A stretch of 64,000 bases of DNA, from the NCBI RefSeq assembly GCF_012910805.1, contig NZ_WTVK01000014.1, forward strand, positions 56,592-120,591, given 5' to 3'. The stretch is from Aromatoleum evansii (lineage in GTDB: Bacteria > Pseudomonadota > Gammaproteobacteria > Burkholderiales > Rhodocyclaceae). The stretch's first letter is position 1. The number at the start of each line of letters is the position of its first letter. The notes under the pieces are model-generated. The model was not told where the DNA came from and did no database searches. It saw nothing but the letters and a program-made list of their open reading frames with translations. A program made the translations under genes and the position numbers. Shown one piece after another: positions 11,872-22,244 of the stretch.

Positions 11872-12234
11872 TCACTTCTTGCCGGCGATCGCCTTGCGCG
11901 GTCCCTTGCGGGTGCGGGCGTTAGTCCGGGTCCTCTGACCGCGCAGCGGAAGGCCGCGACGGTGACGGACACCACGATAGCAACCCAAGTCCATCAGGCG
12001 CTTGATATTCATCGTCACTTCACGGCGAAGATCGCCCTCGACGACAAACTTGCCAACCTCGTCACGCAGACGCTCCATGTCCGACTCGGTGAGATCCTTT
12101 ACCTTGACGGAACGCGCGACGTTGGCGGAATCACAGATTTTCTGAGCACGCGAACGGCCAATTCCATAGATGGCGGTCAGCGCAATCTCGGCATGCTTGT
12201 GATTGGGAATGTTTACCCCAGCAATACGGGCCAT
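11872..12234 (-). CDS. rpsM: 30S ribosomal protein S13
   Basis: 120 residues starting [20 protein letters not shown], with the basic tail ending [11 protein letters not shown] that reaches the P-site tRNA. Head protein of the small subunit, bridging to the large subunit. In E. coli it opens the alpha operon; here it follows rpmJ by 53 bases, an interval holding only a weak AT-rich palindrome (AACATT/AATGTT at 12255-12267). Confidence 0.97.
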   Translation of the reverse strand: MARIAGVNIPNHKHAEIALTAIYGIGRSRAQKICDSANVARSVKVKDLTESDMERLRDEVGKFVVEGDLRREVTMNIKRLMDLGCYRGVRHRRGLPLRGQRTRTNARTRKGPRKAIAGKK

Positions 12235-12287
12235 TCGATTACCCCAAAAAGCTAAACATTAAATGTTAATCCCAGGTTGTCCGAAGA

Positions 12288-12401
12288 TCAACCCTGGCGC
12301 TGCTTGTGACGCGGATCCGCGCAGATGACGCGGACCACACCCTTGCGGCGAACGATCTTGCAGTTGCGGCAGAGCCGCTTAACCGAAGCCTGAACTCTCA
12401 T
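12288..12401 (-). CDS. rpmJ: 50S ribosomal protein L36
   Basis: A 37-residue gene: start ATG at 12401, TGA at 12290-12288. The protein begins [20 protein letters not shown] and ends PRHKQRQG, with CRNC, a later Cys and a His forming the zinc-ribbon set of the zinc-dependent L36 type. It sits 21 bases after infA, the usual place in betaproteobacteria. Confidence 0.95.
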   Translation of the reverse strand: MRVQASVKRLCRNCKIVRRKGVVRVICADPRHKQRQG

Positions 12402-12422
12402 TTCCTTGCTCCTGTTTCTTGA

Positions 12423-12641
12423 TTACTTGGTCCGGAACACGATCCGGGCCTTGGTCAGGTCATACGGCGTCAGCTGCACGGTGACCTTGTCACCCGGAAG
12501 GATGCGGATGTAATGCATCCGCATCTTGCCGGAGATGTAGCCGAGGACCATGTGTCCGTTTTCGAGCCGAACGCGGAACGTTGCATTGGGGAGGTTCTCG
12601 GTAACCTCACCCTGCATCTCGATGACGTCTTCCTTCGCCAT
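12423..12641 (-). CDS. infA: Translation initiation factor IF-1
   Basis: 72 residues, a single OB fold ([20 protein letters not shown]...). IF-1 binds the ribosomal A site during initiation and supports IF-2 and IF-3. Placed between secY and rpmJ, 3 bases after secY, which is common in betaproteobacteria but differs from E. coli, where infA is elsewhere. Confidence 0.97.
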   Translation of the reverse strand: MAKEDVIEMQGEVTENLPNATFRVRLENGHMVLGYISGKMRMHYIRILPGDKVTVQLTPYDLTKARIVFRTK

Positions 12642-12644
12642 AAC

Positions 12645-13970
12645 TTACCGGATCGGAAGGCCCGCCCCCTTGAAGTTCGCCTTTTTCAGCAGACTCTCGT
12701 ACTGGTGCGACATCACGTACGCCTGAACCTGCGCCATGAAGTCCATCGTCACCACGACGATGATCAGCAGCGAAGTACCACCGAAGTAGAACGGCACATT
12801 CCACTTGAGGATCAGGAATTCCGGCAGCAGGCAGACGAGGGTGATGTATACCGCCCCCACCAGCGTCAGGCGCGTCAGGATCTTGTCGATGTAACGCGCG
12901 GTTTGATCACCCGGCCGGATACCCGGAACGAACGCCCCGCTCTTCTTAAGGTTGTCCGCGGTCTCGCGTGCATTGAACACGAGCGCGGTATAGAAGAAGC
13001 AGAAGAAGACGATCGCCACCGCGTACAACATCACGTAGACCGGCTGCCCCGGCGCCAGCTTGGCCGACAGGTCACGCAGCCAGATCATGCTTTCCGACGA
13101 GCCGAACCATTGGCCCAACGTCGCCGGGAAGAGGATGATGCTCGAAGCGAAGATCGGCGGAATCACCCCTGCCATGTTCAGCTTCAGCGGCAGATGCGAG
13201 CTTTGCCCACCGTAGATCTTGTTGCCGACCTGACGCTTGGCGTAGTTCACCAGGATCTTGCGCTGCCCACGCTCGACGAAGACCACGAACGCCGTCACCA
13301 GAACCACCAGCACGCAGATCAGCAGCGCGGTGAAGGGATGCATGGCCCCGGTACGCACCAGCTCGAACAAACCGGCGATCGAACTCGGCAGCCCCGCGGC
13401 GATGCCGGCGAAGATGATGAGCGAGATACCGTTGCCGAGCCCGCGTTCCGTGATCTGCTCACCCAGCCACATCAGGAACATCGTACCCGTCACGAGCGTC
13501 GCCACCGTCACGAAGCGGAAGGTGAAGCCCGGATCCAGCACCAGCCCGGCCTGCCCTTCGAGCGCGATCGCGATCCCCAGCGACTGTGCCAGCGCAAGCA
13601 CCAGGGTACCGGCGCGCGTGTACTGCGTGATCTTGCGCCGACCTGCCTCGCCCTCCTTCTTCAGGGCTTCGAGCGTGGGCACCGCGACGGTCATCAGCTG
13701 CATGATGATCGACGCCGAGATGTACGGCATGATCCCCAGCGCGAAGATCGTGAAGCGCGACAGCGCGCCGCCCGAGAACAGGTTGAAGACGCCCAGGATT
13801 CCGCCCGACTGCGACTGGAACAGCTCAGCCAGCCGACTCGGATCGATTCCAGGCACCGGGATATGCGCGCCGATCCGATAGACGATCAGCGCACCGACCA
13901 GAAAAAGCAGTCGGCGCTTAAGATCGCCAAAACGACCGGGCGTTCCCAGGGTGGCAGCGGGATTGGCCAC
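12645..13970 (-). CDS. secY: Preprotein translocase subunit SecY
   Basis: 441 residues with about ten membrane helices, the channel-forming subunit of the SecYEG translocon in the inner membrane. Conserved stretches include the N-terminal [20 protein letters not shown] and [14 protein letters not shown] in the C-terminal half. Last large gene of the spc cluster, 14 bases after rplO. The other core subunit, secE, is in the same co-oriented block at 39314-39661. Confidence 0.98.
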   Translation of the reverse strand: MANPAATLGTPGRFGDLKRRLLFLVGALIVYRIGAHIPVPGIDPSRLAELFQSQSGGILGVFNLFSGGALSRFTIFALGIMPYISASIIMQLMTVAVPTLEALKKEGEAGRRKITQYTRAGTLVLALAQSLGIAIALEGQAGLVLDPGFTFRFVTVATLVTGTMFLMWLGEQITERGLGNGISLIIFAGIAAGLPSSIAGLFELVRTGAMHPFTALLICVLVVLVTAFVVFVERGQRKILVNYAKRQVGNKIYGGQSSHLPLKLNMAGVIPPIFASSIILFPATLGQWFGSSESMIWLRDLSAKLAPGQPVYVMLYAVAIVFFCFFYTALVFNARETADNLKKSGAFVPGIRPGDQTARYIDKILTRLTLVGAVYITLVCLLPEFLILKWNVPFYFGGTSLLIIVVVTMDFMAQVQAYVMSHQYESLLKKANFKGAGLPIR

Positions 13971-13984
13971 AGCGGATTGCCTTC

Positions 13985-14422
13985 TTACTCGGTAACGACC
14001 GAACCGCCGGCCGCCTGGATGGCCGCAAGGGCACCCTTCGTGGCAGCGACGCCGCGCAGCGTGACCTTGCGAGCGATGCTACCCGACAGCACGACTTTTG
14101 CGGACAGCGCATCGGCAGCCACGACGCCGGCCTGCTTCAGCACCAGCAGGTCGATATCCTCGACCGGCAGCTTGTCCAGTTCGGACAGACGCACCTCGGC
14201 GTTGCGCGACCCCGTCAGCGAGACGAAACCACGCTTCGGCAGGCGACGCTGCAGCGGCATCTGACCACCCTCGAAGCCGACCTTGTGAAAGCCGCCGGCA
14301 CGGGACTTCTGGCCCTTGTGACCGCGACCGCAGGTCTTGCCGAGGCCGCTGCCGATGCCGCGTCCGACGCGCTTGCCTGCGAACTTCGAACCAGTCGCGG
14401 GTTTAATCGTATTCAGACGCAT
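13985..14422 (-). CDS. rplO: 50S ribosomal protein L15
   Basis: 145 residues from [20 protein letters not shown]. The glycine-rich N-terminal arm ([20 protein letters not shown]) is typical. A GTG four codons upstream is possible, but the ATG at 14422 has GAGGG five bases before it and matches the family start. It begins one base after the rpmD stop, indicating translational coupling. Confidence 0.97.
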   Translation of the reverse strand: MRLNTIKPATGSKFAGKRVGRGIGSGLGKTCGRGHKGQKSRAGGFHKVGFEGGQMPLQRRLPKRGFVSLTGSRNAEVRLSELDKLPVEDIDLLVLKQAGVVAADALSAKVVLSGSIARKVTLRGVAATKGALAAIQAAGGSVVTE

Positions 14423-14423
14423 C

Positions 14424-14606
14424 TCAACCCTCACACTTCACCAGGTACGACACCTTGTTCACCATGCCGCGCACTTCAGGCGTGTCCTGAAGCTCGACGG
14501 TGTGGTTCAGGCGACGCAAACCGAGTCCGCGCACCGTCGCACGGTGCGACTGCTTGGTACCGATCACGCTCTTGACCAGCGTAACCTTGATCGTTTTCTC
14601 GGCCAT
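14424..14606 (-). CDS. rpmD: 50S ribosomal protein L30
   Basis: 60 residues ([20 protein letters not shown]...), the short bacterial L30. Small RNA-binding protein of the large subunit. Three bases after rpsE and one base before rplO. Confidence 0.96.
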   Translation of the reverse strand: MAEKTIKVTLVKSVIGTKQSHRATVRGLGLRRLNHTVELQDTPEVRGMVNKVSYLVKCEG

Positions 14607-14609
14607 GGC

Positions 14610-15134
14610 TTACCCCAGAATTTCTTCGACGCTCTTGCCACGCTTGGCGGCGATCTCGGCCGGCGTGTTGATCGCCAGGAGACCGTTCAGCGTTGCACGG
14701 ACGACGTTGTACGGATTCGACGAACCGATGCACTTGCAGGTCACGTCCGTCACGCCCATGACTTCGAACACCGCGCGCATCGGGCCACCGGCGATGATGC
14801 CGGTACCGCTCGGCGCCGGCTGCATGAGGACCGACGAGGCACCATGCTTGCCGATCACCGAATGCTGCAGCGTGCCGTTCTTGAGCGAGACCTTGACCAT
14901 CTTGCGGCGAGCCTCGTCCATGGCCTTCTGCACGGCCACGGGCACTTCACGCGACTTGCCCTTGCCCATGCCGATACCGCCATCACCGTCGCCAACCACC
15001 GTCAGCGCCGCGAAACCGAGGATACGACCGCCCTTCACGACCTTGGTCACGCGGTTGATGGCGACCATCTTCTCGCGCAGGCCGTCGTCACGCTCCTCGG
15101 AAGCCTGCGGACGCTTGCTTTGTTGCTTAGCCAT
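14610..15134 (-). CDS. rpsE: 30S ribosomal protein S5
   Basis: 174 residues with the N-terminal double-stranded RNA-binding domain and the conserved [20 protein letters not shown] loop, the site of spectinomycin-resistance changes in other bacteria. The loop reads as wild type. S5 supports decoding accuracy at the mRNA entry side. Lies between rplR and rpmD. Confidence 0.97.
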   Translation of the reverse strand: MAKQQSKRPQASEERDDGLREKMVAINRVTKVVKGGRILGFAALTVVGDGDGGIGMGKGKSREVPVAVQKAMDEARRKMVKVSLKNGTLQHSVIGKHGASSVLMQPAPSGTGIIAGGPMRAVFEVMGVTDVTCKCIGSSNPYNVVRATLNGLLAINTPAEIAAKRGKSVEEILG

Positions 15135-15146
15135 ACGATTCCTCGC

Positions 15147-15500
15147 TTAGAACTTGAGACCGCCTTCGCGGGCGGCCTCGGCCAGCGCCTGGACGCGACC
15201 GTGATACTGGAAGCCGGCGCGATCGAACGCGACGGACTCGATACCCGCGGCCTTCGCACGCTCGGCAATCAGCTTGCCGACGATCACGGCAGCAGCCTTG
15301 TTACCGCCATGCGACAGTTGCGAACGCACGTCCGCCTCGACCGTGGAGGCAGCAGCGAGCACGCGCGCGCCGGAACCGTCGATGATCTGGGCATAGATGT
15401 GGGAATTGGAACGGAACACAGTCAGACGAACCGCCTTCAGTTCCGCGATTTTGGCTCGGGTTTTACGAGCGCGACGCAGACGAACCACTTTCTTGTTCAT
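15147..15500 (-). CDS. rplR: 50S ribosomal protein L18
   Basis: 117 residues ([20 protein letters not shown]...), ending [29 protein letters not shown]. L18 binds 5S rRNA and brings it with L5 to the large subunit. Gaps of 12 bases to both neighbours in the spc cluster. Confidence 0.96.
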   Translation of the reverse strand: MNKKVVRLRRARKTRAKIAELKAVRLTVFRSNSHIYAQIIDGSGARVLAAASTVEADVRSQLSHGGNKAAAVIVGKLIAERAKAAGIESVAFDRAGFQYHGRVQALAEAAREGGLKF

Positions 15501-15512
15501 ATCGAACCGCCC

Positions 15513-16046
15513 TTACTTCTTCTTGGTTTCCTTGAGCACGACCACCTCGTCCGAGTAGCGGACGCCCTTGCCCTTGTAGGGCTCGGGAGCGCGGTATGCA
15601 CGCACTTCGGCAGCGACCTGACCGACTTGCTGCTTGTCGATGCCCTTGATGACGATTTCCGTCTGCGTCGGCGTTTCAACCTTCACGCCTGCCGGCATCT
15701 GATGCACGACAGGATGGGAAAAGCCGAGCGTCAGATTGAGCTTGTCGCCCTGCGCCTGAGCACGGTAACCGACGCCGACGAGGTTGAGCTTGCGCTCGAA
15801 ACCCTTCGTCACACCGGTAACCATGTTATTGACGAGCGCACGCACGGTACCCGACATCGCACGACCGTTGGCAGCACCACCAACGGCTGCAAACACGAGC
15901 GCATCGCCTTCACGCTGAACCGACACGGAATTGCCGATGTACTGCTTCACGGTACCGAGCGGCCCCTTCACGGAAACCTCACCGCCCGCGACGGTCACGT
16001 CCACGCCCTGGGGGATCGCCACCGGATTCTTAGCTACACGAGACAT
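15513..16046 (-). CDS. rplF: 50S ribosomal protein L6
   Basis: 177 residues ([20 protein letters not shown]...), two tandem L6 folds, and the C-terminal [16 protein letters not shown] motif that contacts the sarcin-ricin region. Placed between rpsH and rplR. Confidence 0.97.
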   Translation of the reverse strand: MSRVAKNPVAIPQGVDVTVAGGEVSVKGPLGTVKQYIGNSVSVQREGDALVFAAVGGAANGRAMSGTVRALVNNMVTGVTKGFERKLNLVGVGYRAQAQGDKLNLTLGFSHPVVHQMPAGVKVETPTQTEIVIKGIDKQQVGQVAAEVRAYRAPEPYKGKGVRYSDEVVVLKETKKK

Positions 16047-16055
16047 GAGACCCCC

Positions 16056-16451
16056 TTAAGCGACGTAACAGATGACTTCGCCGCCCACGCGCCCGGCACG
16101 TGCCGCACGGTCGGTCATGACGCCCCGCGGCGTCGACACGATTGCAACACCGAGACCGTTCAAAACGCGCGGCAGATCGTCACTGCCCTTGTAAACACGC
16201 AGACCGGGGCGGCTGACACGCTCGATGCGCTCGATGACGGGACGCCCGGCGTAGTACTTCAGCACCACATCCAGCTGCGCCTTGCCTTCGGCATCGCGGA
16301 CGGCATAGCCGTCGATGTAGCCTTCGTCCTGCAGGACCTTGGCGATCGCCACCTTCAGCTTGGAGCTGGGCATCGACACGCTCTGCTTCTGAGCCTGCTG
16401 ACCATTGCGGATGCGGGTCAGCATATCGGCGATCGGATCGGACATACTCAT
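16056..16451 (-). CDS. rpsH: 30S ribosomal protein S8
   Basis: 131 residues ([20 protein letters not shown]...), ending GGEVICYVA. Primary binder of the 16S central domain; in E. coli S8 also represses the spc operon by binding near the start of rplE. The family N-terminus could equally begin at the second Met (MSDPIADML). Between rpsN and rplF. Confidence 0.97.
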   Translation of the reverse strand: MSMSDPIADMLTRIRNGQQAQKQSVSMPSSKLKVAIAKVLQDEGYIDGYAVRDAEGKAQLDVVLKYYAGRPVIERIERVSRPGLRVYKGSDDLPRVLNGLGVAIVSTPRGVMTDRAARAGRVGGEVICYVA

Positions 16452-16463
16452 TCGATAATCTCC

Positions 16464-16769
16464 TTACCAGCTCGCCTTGGTCATGCCAGGCACTTCGCCA
16501 CGGAACGCGAGGTCACGCAGCTTGTTGCGGCACAGACCGAACTTACGGAACACGCCGCGCGGACGACCCGTCAGCGCGCAACGATTGCGCTCGCGAACGG
16601 GGCTTGCGTTGCGCGGAAGCTGCTGCAGCTTCAGACGAGCAGCCATGCGCTCTTCTTCAGGCAACTTGAAATCGTTGATCTGAGCGATCAGCGCGGCACG
16701 CTTGGCGGCGAATTTCTCGACCGTCTTGCGGCGCTTCTCTTCTCTATTGATCAGAGCCAGTTTTGCCAT
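16464..16769 (-). CDS. rpsN: 30S ribosomal protein S14, zinc-independent type
   Basis: 101 residues ([20 protein letters not shown]...), ending [15 protein letters not shown] ([11 protein letters not shown]). It is the long form that lacks the CXXC pairs of zinc-binding S14. Head protein of the small subunit, 7 bases after rplE. Confidence 0.97.
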   Translation of the reverse strand: MAKLALINREEKRRKTVEKFAAKRAALIAQINDFKLPEEERMAARLKLQQLPRNASPVRERNRCALTGRPRGVFRKFGLCRNKLRDLAFRGEVPGMTKASW

Positions 16770-16776
16770 AACACCC

Positions 16777-17316
16777 TCAATTCTTGAACGGGAACTTGAA
16801 CGCCGCGAGCAGAGCGCGAGCTTCCTGATCGGACTTGGCCGTCGTCGTGATGCTGATGTTCATACCCCGCAGAGCATCGATCTTGTCGTACTCGATCTCG
16901 GGGAAAATGATCTGCTCTTTGACGCCCAGGTTGTAGTTGCCGCGACCATCGAAACCCTTGCCCGCGATACCGCGGAAGTCGCGGATACGGGGCATGGCGA
17001 TCGTCACCAGACGATCCAGGAATTCAAACATCTTCTCGCCACGCAAGGTCACCATGCAGCCGATCGGGTAACCGTCACGGATCTTGAAACCCGCGATCGA
17101 CTTGCGAGCCTTGGTCACCACCGGCTTCTGACCGGCGATCTTCTGCATGTCGCCAACGGCATGCTCGAGAATCTTCTTGTCGCCAACCGCCTCGCCGACA
17201 CCCATGTTCAGGGTGATCTTCGTGATGCGGGGCACTTCCATCGCCGACTTGTACCCGAACTGCTTCAGCAGCTCGGGAGCAATCGTTTCCTTGTAGTACT
17301 GCTGCAAGCGCGCCAT
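16777..17316 (-). CDS. rplE: 50S ribosomal protein L5
   Basis: 179 residues from [20 protein letters not shown], the E. coli length. The start at 17316 is chosen over a GTG two codons earlier because AAGGAG lies five bases upstream of the ATG. L5 binds 5S rRNA and touches the P-site tRNA. In E. coli the S8 repressor acts at this gene. Confidence 0.97.
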   Translation of the reverse strand: MARLQQYYKETIAPELLKQFGYKSAMEVPRITKITLNMGVGEAVGDKKILEHAVGDMQKIAGQKPVVTKARKSIAGFKIRDGYPIGCMVTLRGEKMFEFLDRLVTIAMPRIRDFRGIAGKGFDGRGNYNLGVKEQIIFPEIEYDKIDALRGMNISITTTAKSDQEARALLAAFKFPFKN

Positions 17317-17325
17317 CGCCACTCC

Positions 17326-17643
17326 TTACGCGTTCACCAGTTCGCCATTCGACTTGAAGAAGCGCACCTTGCGACCATCTTCAAGCACTCGAATACCCAC
17401 GCGATCACCCTTCTGGGTCGCGGGATTGAACAGCGCAACGTTCGAAACGTGCAGCGGCATCTCCTTCTCGATGATGCCACCCACTTCACCCTTGAGCGGA
17501 TTCGGACGCACGTGCTTCTTCGCGCGATTCACACCTTCAACGACCAGATGTTCGTCGCCATCCCGACGCAGCACGACACCGCGACGACCGCGATCCTTGC
17601 CCGTCAGGACAACAACCTCATCACCTTTGCGGATCTTGTTCAT
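17326..17643 (-). CDS. rplX: 50S ribosomal protein L24
   Basis: 105 residues ([20 protein letters not shown]...), with the N-terminal KOW motif. Early assembly protein at the tunnel exit of the large subunit. Between rplN and rplE. Confidence 0.97.
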   Translation of the reverse strand: MNKIRKGDEVVVLTGKDRGRRGVVLRRDGDEHLVVEGVNRAKKHVRPNPLKGEVGGIIEKEMPLHVSNVALFNPATQKGDRVGIRVLEDGRKVRFFKSNGELVNA

Positions 17644-17655
17644 CTCGACAACTCC

Positions 17656-18024
17656 TTAGAGCACTTCAGGCGCCAGCGAGACGATCTTCATGAACCGCTC
17701 GGTACGCAACTCGCGCGTCACGGGCCCGAAGATGCGCGTGCCGATCGGCTCGAGCTTGTTATTCAGCAGGACGGCCGCATTGCCATCGAACTTCACCAGA
17801 GAGCCGTCGGGACGACGCACACCCTTCGCGGTGCGCACAACAACGGCACTGTAGATGTCGCCCTTCTTGACGCGACCCCTCGGCGCTGCATCCTTGACGG
17901 TAACCTTGATGATGTCGCCAATGCTGGCATAGCGACGCTTGGAACCACCAAGGACCTTGATGCACATCACCGAACGCGCGCCAGTATTGTCGGCGACGTC
18001 CAGAATGGACTGCATTTGAATCAT
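17656..18024 (-). CDS. rplN: 50S ribosomal protein L14
   Basis: 122 residues from [20 protein letters not shown], the exact family length. The frame is open 27 codons further upstream but that part has no similarity to L14. First gene of the spc cluster; it is 148 bases from rpsQ, the largest gap between ribosomal genes of the S10-spc-alpha run, and that gap holds a near-consensus promoter. Confidence 0.97.
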   Translation of the reverse strand: MIQMQSILDVADNTGARSVMCIKVLGGSKRRYASIGDIIKVTVKDAAPRGRVKKGDIYSAVVVRTAKGVRRPDGSLVKFDGNAAVLLNNKLEPIGTRIFGPVTRELRTERFMKIVSLAPEVL

Positions 18025-18114
18025 GAATTTATCTCCAACTTGCCCCGCTACAGCGGTCAGTCTTGGAACCCGTACGGGTAGGGAGCCCCGAAGAGCGAAA
18101 AGCAAAGAAAGAAA

Positions 18115-18143
18115 ATTATAACAGCTTGGCAGTTGCCTGCCAA
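18115..18143 (-). promoter_or_regulatory. Promoter of the spc cluster (rplN), overlapping a hairpin
   Basis: On the minus strand TTGGCA (18143-18138), a 17-base spacer and a perfect TATAAT (18120-18115). Start expected near 18108, giving a leader of about 85 bases to rplN. The -35 hexamer and the whole spacer lie inside the 12-bp inverted repeat at 18121-18148. Confidence 0.8.
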
Positions 18144-18148
18144 GCTGT
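18121..18148 (-). terminator. 12-bp perfect hairpin after rpsQ, possible S10-cluster terminator
   Basis: ACAGCTTGGCAG and CTGCCAAGCTGT are perfect inverted copies with a 4-base loop. On the minus strand the stem is followed by TATAATTTTCTTTC, a broken T-tract. It lies 24 bases after the rpsQ stop, where E. coli separates the S10 and spc operons. It could act as a partial terminator as well as contain promoter elements. Confidence 0.6.
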
Positions 18149-18172
18149 CCACAGCAGTAGCCCGTACTCTGC

Positions 18173-18442
18173 TTAGATTACGCGCGCTTTTTCAAGCACC
18201 TTCGCAACGCGCCAGGACTTGGTCTTGGAAATCGGACGGCATTCCTCGATTTCAACCAGGTCGCCGGCGGCGGCAAGGCCGCCCTCGACGTGCGCGTGGT
18301 ACTTGGCCGAACGCGTAATCACCTTCCCATACAGCTCGTGCTTGACGCGACGCTCGACCAACACGGTGACCGTGTTCTGCATCTTGTCGCTGACGACACG
18401 GCCGACGAGGGCGCGACGCACCTTTTCGATTTGTTCGCTCAT
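18173..18442 (-). CDS. rpsQ: 30S ribosomal protein S17
   Basis: 89 residues ([20 protein letters not shown]...), an OB-fold primary binder of 16S rRNA. Its ATG overlaps the rpmC stop by four bases (ATGA), so the two are translationally coupled. Last gene of the S10 cluster. Confidence 0.97.
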   Translation of the reverse strand: MSEQIEKVRRALVGRVVSDKMQNTVTVLVERRVKHELYGKVITRSAKYHAHVEGGLAAAGDLVEIEECRPISKTKSWRVAKVLEKARVI

Positions 18443-18633
18443 TTCTGCCCTGCCTTTTCACGCAGAACGGTGCGCGCACGCGCGATGTCGCGGCGCACCT
18501 TCCCGAGTTGGCTCGTGTTGCCGAGTTGCTGAGTTGCAAGCTGCATACGCAGCGAGAACTGCGCCTTCAGCAGCTCAAGCACTTCCTGATTCAGTTCACC
18601 GACGCTCTTTGCGCGGAGTTCGCTCGCTTTCAT
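18439..18633 (-). CDS. rpmC: 50S ribosomal protein L29
   Basis: 64 residues from [20 protein letters not shown], a two-helix protein at the tunnel exit where chaperones and SRP dock. A GTG two codons earlier is possible, but the ATG at 18633 matches the family. It starts two bases after the rplP stop and overlaps rpsQ by four bases. Confidence 0.96.
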   Translation of the reverse strand: MKASELRAKSVGELNQEVLELLKAQFSLRMQLATQQLGNTSQLGKVRRDIARARTVLREKAGQK

Positions 18634-18635
18634 GA

Positions 18636-19049
18636 TCACCCCAGTTGACGGTGAACAAACACGGTCTCGAGCGGCAGCTTCGCAGCTGCAAGGCGGAACG
18701 CTTCGCGCGCCAACGCCTCATCGACACCATCCATCTCGTACAGCACCTTGCCGGGCTGAATCTCGGCGACCCAGTATTCCGGATTGCCCTTGCCGTTACC
18801 CATGCGGACTTCGGCAGGCTTCTTCGAGATCGGCTTGTCCGGGAAGATCCGGATCCAGATGCGACCACCCCGCTTGATGTGGCGCGTCATCGCACGTCGT
18901 GCCGATTCGATCTGTCGGGCAGTCAGCCGACCGCGGCCGATTGCCTTGAGACCGAATTCGCCGAAGCTGACCTTCGCACCGCGCGTTGCCACGCCGGTGT
19001 TGCGGCCCTTCTGCTCCTTACGGTATTTCCTTCTCGTCGGCTGAAGCAT
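18636..19049 (-). CDS. rplP: 50S ribosomal protein L16
   Basis: 137 residues from [20 protein letters not shown]. Tandem ATGs occur at 19052 and 19049; the second gives the family N-terminus. Either way the start overlaps or abuts the rpsC stop. L16 shapes the A site of the large subunit; the Rx[14 protein letters not shown] region is well conserved. Confidence 0.96.
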   Translation of the reverse strand: MLQPTRRKYRKEQKGRNTGVATRGAKVSFGEFGLKAIGRGRLTARQIESARRAMTRHIKRGGRIWIRIFPDKPISKKPAEVRMGNGKGNPEYWVAEIQPGKVLYEMDGVDEALAREAFRLAAAKLPLETVFVHRQLG

Positions 19050-19843
19050 CATTCACCCCTGCTTTCTTGCGGCTGCTTGGCCTGGCCCTCAGCGCCACCG
19101 CGACGAGCGGGACGGCGACCGGGACGGCCCTCGCCACCTTCGGCACCGCGCGGCGCACCGCGACGGCCACGGCGAGCCTCGTTTTCATTCTCGACGACCG
19201 CCGGACGCTCGTTGCGGCCCAGCATCTCGCCCTTGTAAACCCAGACCTTGATGCCGATGATGCCGTACGTGGTGCTCGCTTCGGAAACACCGTAATCGAT
19301 GTCGGCACGCAGCGTATGCAGCGGCACACGGCCCTCGCGATACCACTCGGTACGGGCAATTTCGGCCCCGTTCAGACGGCCCGCGCTCATGATCTTGATG
19401 CCCTGGGCACCGAGGCGCATGGCGTTCTGCATCGCGCGCTTCATCGCACGACGGAACATGATGCGCTTCTCGAGCTGCTGGGCGATCGAATCGGCGATGA
19501 GCTTCGCGTCGACTTCGGGCTTGCGAACTTCCTCGATATTGACGTGCACCGGCACGCCCATGATCTTCTGCAGTTCGCGCTTCAGCAGCTCGATGTCTTC
19601 GCCCTTCTTGCCGATGACGACACCGGGACGCGCGCTGAACAAGGTGATTCGCGCGTTCTTGGCCGGGCGCTCGATCACGATGCGACCAACCGACGCGTGC
19701 GCGAGCTTCTTCTTCAGAAAGTCGCGGACCTTGATGTCCTCGTGCAGCATCTTGGAGTAGTCGCGGCTCGAAGCGAACCAGCGCGAGCTCCAGTCACGGG
19801 TGACCGCCAGACGGAATCCGGTCGGATGAATTTTCTGACCCAT
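19049..19843 (-). CDS. rpsC: 30S ribosomal protein S3 with basic C-terminal extension
   Basis: 264 residues against 233 in E. coli. KH domain [24 protein letters not shown] sequence ([18 protein letters not shown]) near residues 70-87. From about residue 225 the tail is rich in Arg, Gly, Ala and Glu ([10 protein letters not shown]..., ending QESRGE). S3 lies at the mRNA entry and helps the ribosomal helicase. Nine bases after rplV. Confidence 0.96.
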   Translation of the reverse strand: MGQKIHPTGFRLAVTRDWSSRWFASSRDYSKMLHEDIKVRDFLKKKLAHASVGRIVIERPAKNARITLFSARPGVVIGKKGEDIELLKRELQKIMGVPVHVNIEEVRKPEVDAKLIADSIAQQLEKRIMFRRAMKRAMQNAMRLGAQGIKIMSAGRLNGAEIARTEWYREGRVPLHTLRADIDYGVSEASTTYGIIGIKVWVYKGEMLGRNERPAVVENENEARRGRRGAPRGAEGGEGRPGRRPARRGGAEGQAKQPQESRGE

Positions 19844-19852
19844 ATTTACCCC

Positions 19853-20182
19853 TTACTCCCCGACGGTCACGTAGACATGGCAGGTCGGCTTCAGGATGCG
19901 ATTGCCACGCCCCTTTGCCCGCGCCGTAAACCGCTTCAGCGACGTACCTTCCTCGACGTAGATCGTCTTCACCTTGAGGGTGTCGATGTCTGCGCCATCG
20001 TTGTGTTCGGCGTTCGCGATCGCCGACTCGACGACCTTGCGGATGATCTGCGCACCCTTCTTCGGCGAGAAGGCGAGAATGTTCAGGGCCTGATCAACCG
20101 GCTTGCCCCGCACTTGGTCCGCAACCAGCCGGCCCTTCTGGGCCGACAGGCGAACACCGCGGAGGATTGCTTTGGTTTCCAT
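19853..20182 (-). CDS. rplV: 50S ribosomal protein L22
   Basis: 109 residues ([20 protein letters not shown]...) with the long beta hairpin ([20 protein letters not shown]) that lines the exit tunnel and, with L4, forms the constriction. The hairpin reads as wild type for macrolide sensitivity. Between rpsS and rpsC. Confidence 0.97.
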   Translation of the reverse strand: METKAILRGVRLSAQKGRLVADQVRGKPVDQALNILAFSPKKGAQIIRKVVESAIANAEHNDGADIDTLKVKTIYVEEGTSLKRFTARAKGRGNRILKPTCHVYVTVGE

Positions 20183-20191
20183 GGTGACTCC

Positions 20192-20467
20192 TTACCTCTT
20201 CGCCTTCTTGCTCGCGGCATGACCCTTGAACGTACGGGTCAGCGCGAACTCGCCCAGCTTGTGGCCGACCATGTTCTCGGAGACAAACACCGGAACGTGC
20301 TGGCGGCCGTTATGCACCGCGATCGTGAGACCGACGAAGTCAGGCAGCACCGTGGAACGGCGCGACCACGTCTTGATCGGACGCTTGTCGTTGCTCGCCC
20401 GAACGGCGTCGACCTTCTTCAGGAGGTGCGCGTCGACAAACGGGCCTTTTTTGATTGAACGTGCCAT
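20192..20467 (-). CDS. rpsS: 30S ribosomal protein S19
   Basis: 91 residues ([20 protein letters not shown]...). Head protein of the small subunit paired with S13. The [21 protein letters not shown] block is diagnostic. Ten bases after rplB. Confidence 0.97.
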   Translation of the reverse strand: MARSIKKGPFVDAHLLKKVDAVRASNDKRPIKTWSRRSTVLPDFVGLTIAVHNGRQHVPVFVSENMVGHKLGEFALTRTFKGHAASKKAKR

Positions 20468-20477
20468 CTGTTACCCC

Positions 20478-21305
20478 TTAACGCTTGTGACGACGCTGCA
20501 CGATCATGGTATCGGTGCGCTTGTTGCTGCGCGTGCGATAACCCTTCGCAGGCTGACCCCACGGGCTGCGCGGAACGCCGCCCTCGCCGGTACGGCCTTC
20601 GCCGCCGCCGTGCGGGTGATCAACCGGGTTCATCGCCACGCCGCGAACGGTCGGGCGGATACCACGCCAGCGGTTTGCACCGGCCTTGCCGATCTTGCGC
20701 AGACCATGCTCTTCGTTGCCCACCACGCCGATCGCGGCACGGCACTCGACATGCACGCGGCGAACCTCGCCGGAGCGCAGACGAATCTGGGCATAGGCGC
20801 CTTCACGCGCCAGGAGCTGCACCGAAGTGCCGGCAGCGCGCGCGATCTGCGCACCCTTGCCCGGCATCATCTCGACGCAGTGAATCGTCGAACCGACAGG
20901 AATATTGCGGATCGGCAGGACATTGCCCGGCTTGATCGGAGCCTCGGCACCGCTCATCACCTGAGCACCGACTTCCAGACCCTTGGGGGCGATGATGTAT
21001 GCACGCTCGCCGTCGGCGTAGCAGACCAGGGCGATGTTCGCCGAACGGTTCGGATCGTATTCGATGCGCTCGACGCGCGCCGCGATGCCATCCTTGTTGC
21101 GACGAAAATCGACGAGGCGGTAGTGCTGCTTGTGACCGCCTCCCTTGTGCCGAACGGTGATGTGGCCGTTGTTGTTACGACCGGCGTTCTTCGACTGCTT
21201 CTCGACCAGCGATGCAAGCGGACGACCCTTGTAGAGATCCGCATTCACCACCTTGACCATCGCGCGACGGCCGGCAGACGTAGGCTTGAGTTTTACCAGT
21301 GCCAT
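20478..21305 (-). CDS. rplB: 50S ribosomal protein L2
   Basis: 275 residues from [20 protein letters not shown]; the open frame continues 66 codons upstream through rplW but that is a shadow. The [15 protein letters not shown] segment carries the conserved histidine near the peptidyl-transferase centre. L2 is required for subunit joining and peptide-bond formation. Five bases after rplW. Confidence 0.98.
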   Translation of the reverse strand: MALVKLKPTSAGRRAMVKVVNADLYKGRPLASLVEKQSKNAGRNNNGHITVRHKGGGHKQHYRLVDFRRNKDGIAARVERIEYDPNRSANIALVCYADGERAYIIAPKGLEVGAQVMSGAEAPIKPGNVLPIRNIPVGSTIHCVEMMPGKGAQIARAAGTSVQLLAREGAYAQIRLRSGEVRRVHVECRAAIGVVGNEEHGLRKIGKAGANRWRGIRPTVRGVAMNPVDHPHGGGEGRTGEGGVPRSPWGQPAKGYRTRSNKRTDTMIVQRRHKR

Positions 21306-21310
21306 GACTA

Positions 21311-21616
21311 TTACTCCCCGGCCGCGAAGTTGATTTCCTGGCCAGGCTTGAGGCAAACGAATGCCTTCTTCCAGCCCTTGCGGCGACCCATCGTCTTGCC
21401 GAAGCGCTTGACCTTGCCCTTGACGTTCGCGATCTGGACCGACTTGACCTCGACCTTGAAGAGCAGCTCGACCGCAGCCTTGACCTCGGGCTTGGTCGCG
21501 CACGAGGCGACCTTGAAGACAACCTGCTCGTTCTTGTCGGCGATAAACGTCGCCTTTTCGGAGATCTGGGGCGCGAGCAGCACCTGCATCAGACGCTCTT
21601 GGCTAAATCCGCTCAT
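21311..21616 (-). CDS. rplW: 50S ribosomal protein L23
   Basis: 101 residues from [21 protein letters not shown]23 is the docking site for trigger factor and SRP at the tunnel exit. The start at 21616 overlaps the rplD stop by four bases (ATGA). The frame is open upstream across rplD, but that part is a shadow. Confidence 0.97.
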   Translation of the reverse strand: MSGFSQERLMQVLLAPQISEKATFIADKNEQVVFKVASCATKPEVKAAVELLFKVEVKSVQIANVKGKVKRFGKTMGRRKGWKKAFVCLKPGQEINFAAGE

Positions 21617-22233
21617 TGCCAGGCCTCCTCCATCTTGGCCAGCGCACCCTTGGTCACGATCACGCGATCGTAGTGAACCAGGGCCACCGGATCCGTCTCG
21701 CTGACCTCGAGCACCAGCACCTTGTGCAGGTTGCGCGACGACAGGAACAGGTTCTCGTCGAACTGATCCGTGATCACCAGCACGGAATCCAGCCCCATGC
21801 CCTTCAGCTTCTGCGACAGAAGCTTGGTCTTCGGCGCCTCGACGCTGAAATTCTCGACCACTGCCAGACGGTCTTCGCGCGCCAGCTGGGACAGGATCGA
21901 AGCTACGCCGGCGCGATACATCTTGCGGTTCAGCTTCTGCGTGAAATTCTCTTCCGGGGAATTCGGGAAGATACGACCACCGCCGCGCCACAACGGGCTC
22001 GACGCCATACCGGCACGAGCACGGCCCGTACCCTTCTGACGCCACGGCTTGCGGGTCGACTTCTGAACCTCGGAGCGCCCCTTCTGCGCACGATTACCCG
22101 AGCGTGCGTTGGCCATATAGGCAACGACGACCTGGTGGATCAGCGCCTCGTTATAGTCGCGCCCGAAGAGCGCGTCAGAAGCCTGCAGCGTCGCCGCCTG
22201 CACACCCTGATCGTTCAATACTTTAAGTTCCAT
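21613..22233 (-). CDS. rplD: 50S ribosomal protein L4
   Basis: 206 residues from [20 protein letters not shown], with the tunnel loop ([20 protein letters not shown]) that meets L22. In E. coli L4 represses the S10 operon at its leader; no such leader is evident ahead of rpsJ here. Eleven bases after rplC; a GTG one codon upstream is an alternative start. Confidence 0.97.
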   Translation of the reverse strand: MELKVLNDQGVQAATLQASDALFGRDYNEALIHQVVVAYMANARSGNRAQKGRSEVQKSTRKPWRQKGTGRARAGMASSPLWRGGGRIFPNSPEENFTQKLNRKMYRAGVASILSQLAREDRLAVVENFSVEAPKTKLLSQKLKGMGLDSVLVITDQFDENLFLSSRNLHKVLVLEVSETDPVALVHYDRVIVTKGALAKMEEAWQ

Positions 22234-22244
22234 CACGTCCTCGC

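Noticed and set aside
12250..12270. AT-rich palindrome between rpmJ and rpsM as an alpha-operon terminator
   Set aside because: Only six A/T pairs with a one-base loop; too unstable, though a run of T follows.
14337..18081. Long plus-strand frames opposite the spc ribosomal genes
   Set aside because: They span several minus-strand genes and their gaps, have no ribosome-binding sites and read as His/Arg-rich shadows.
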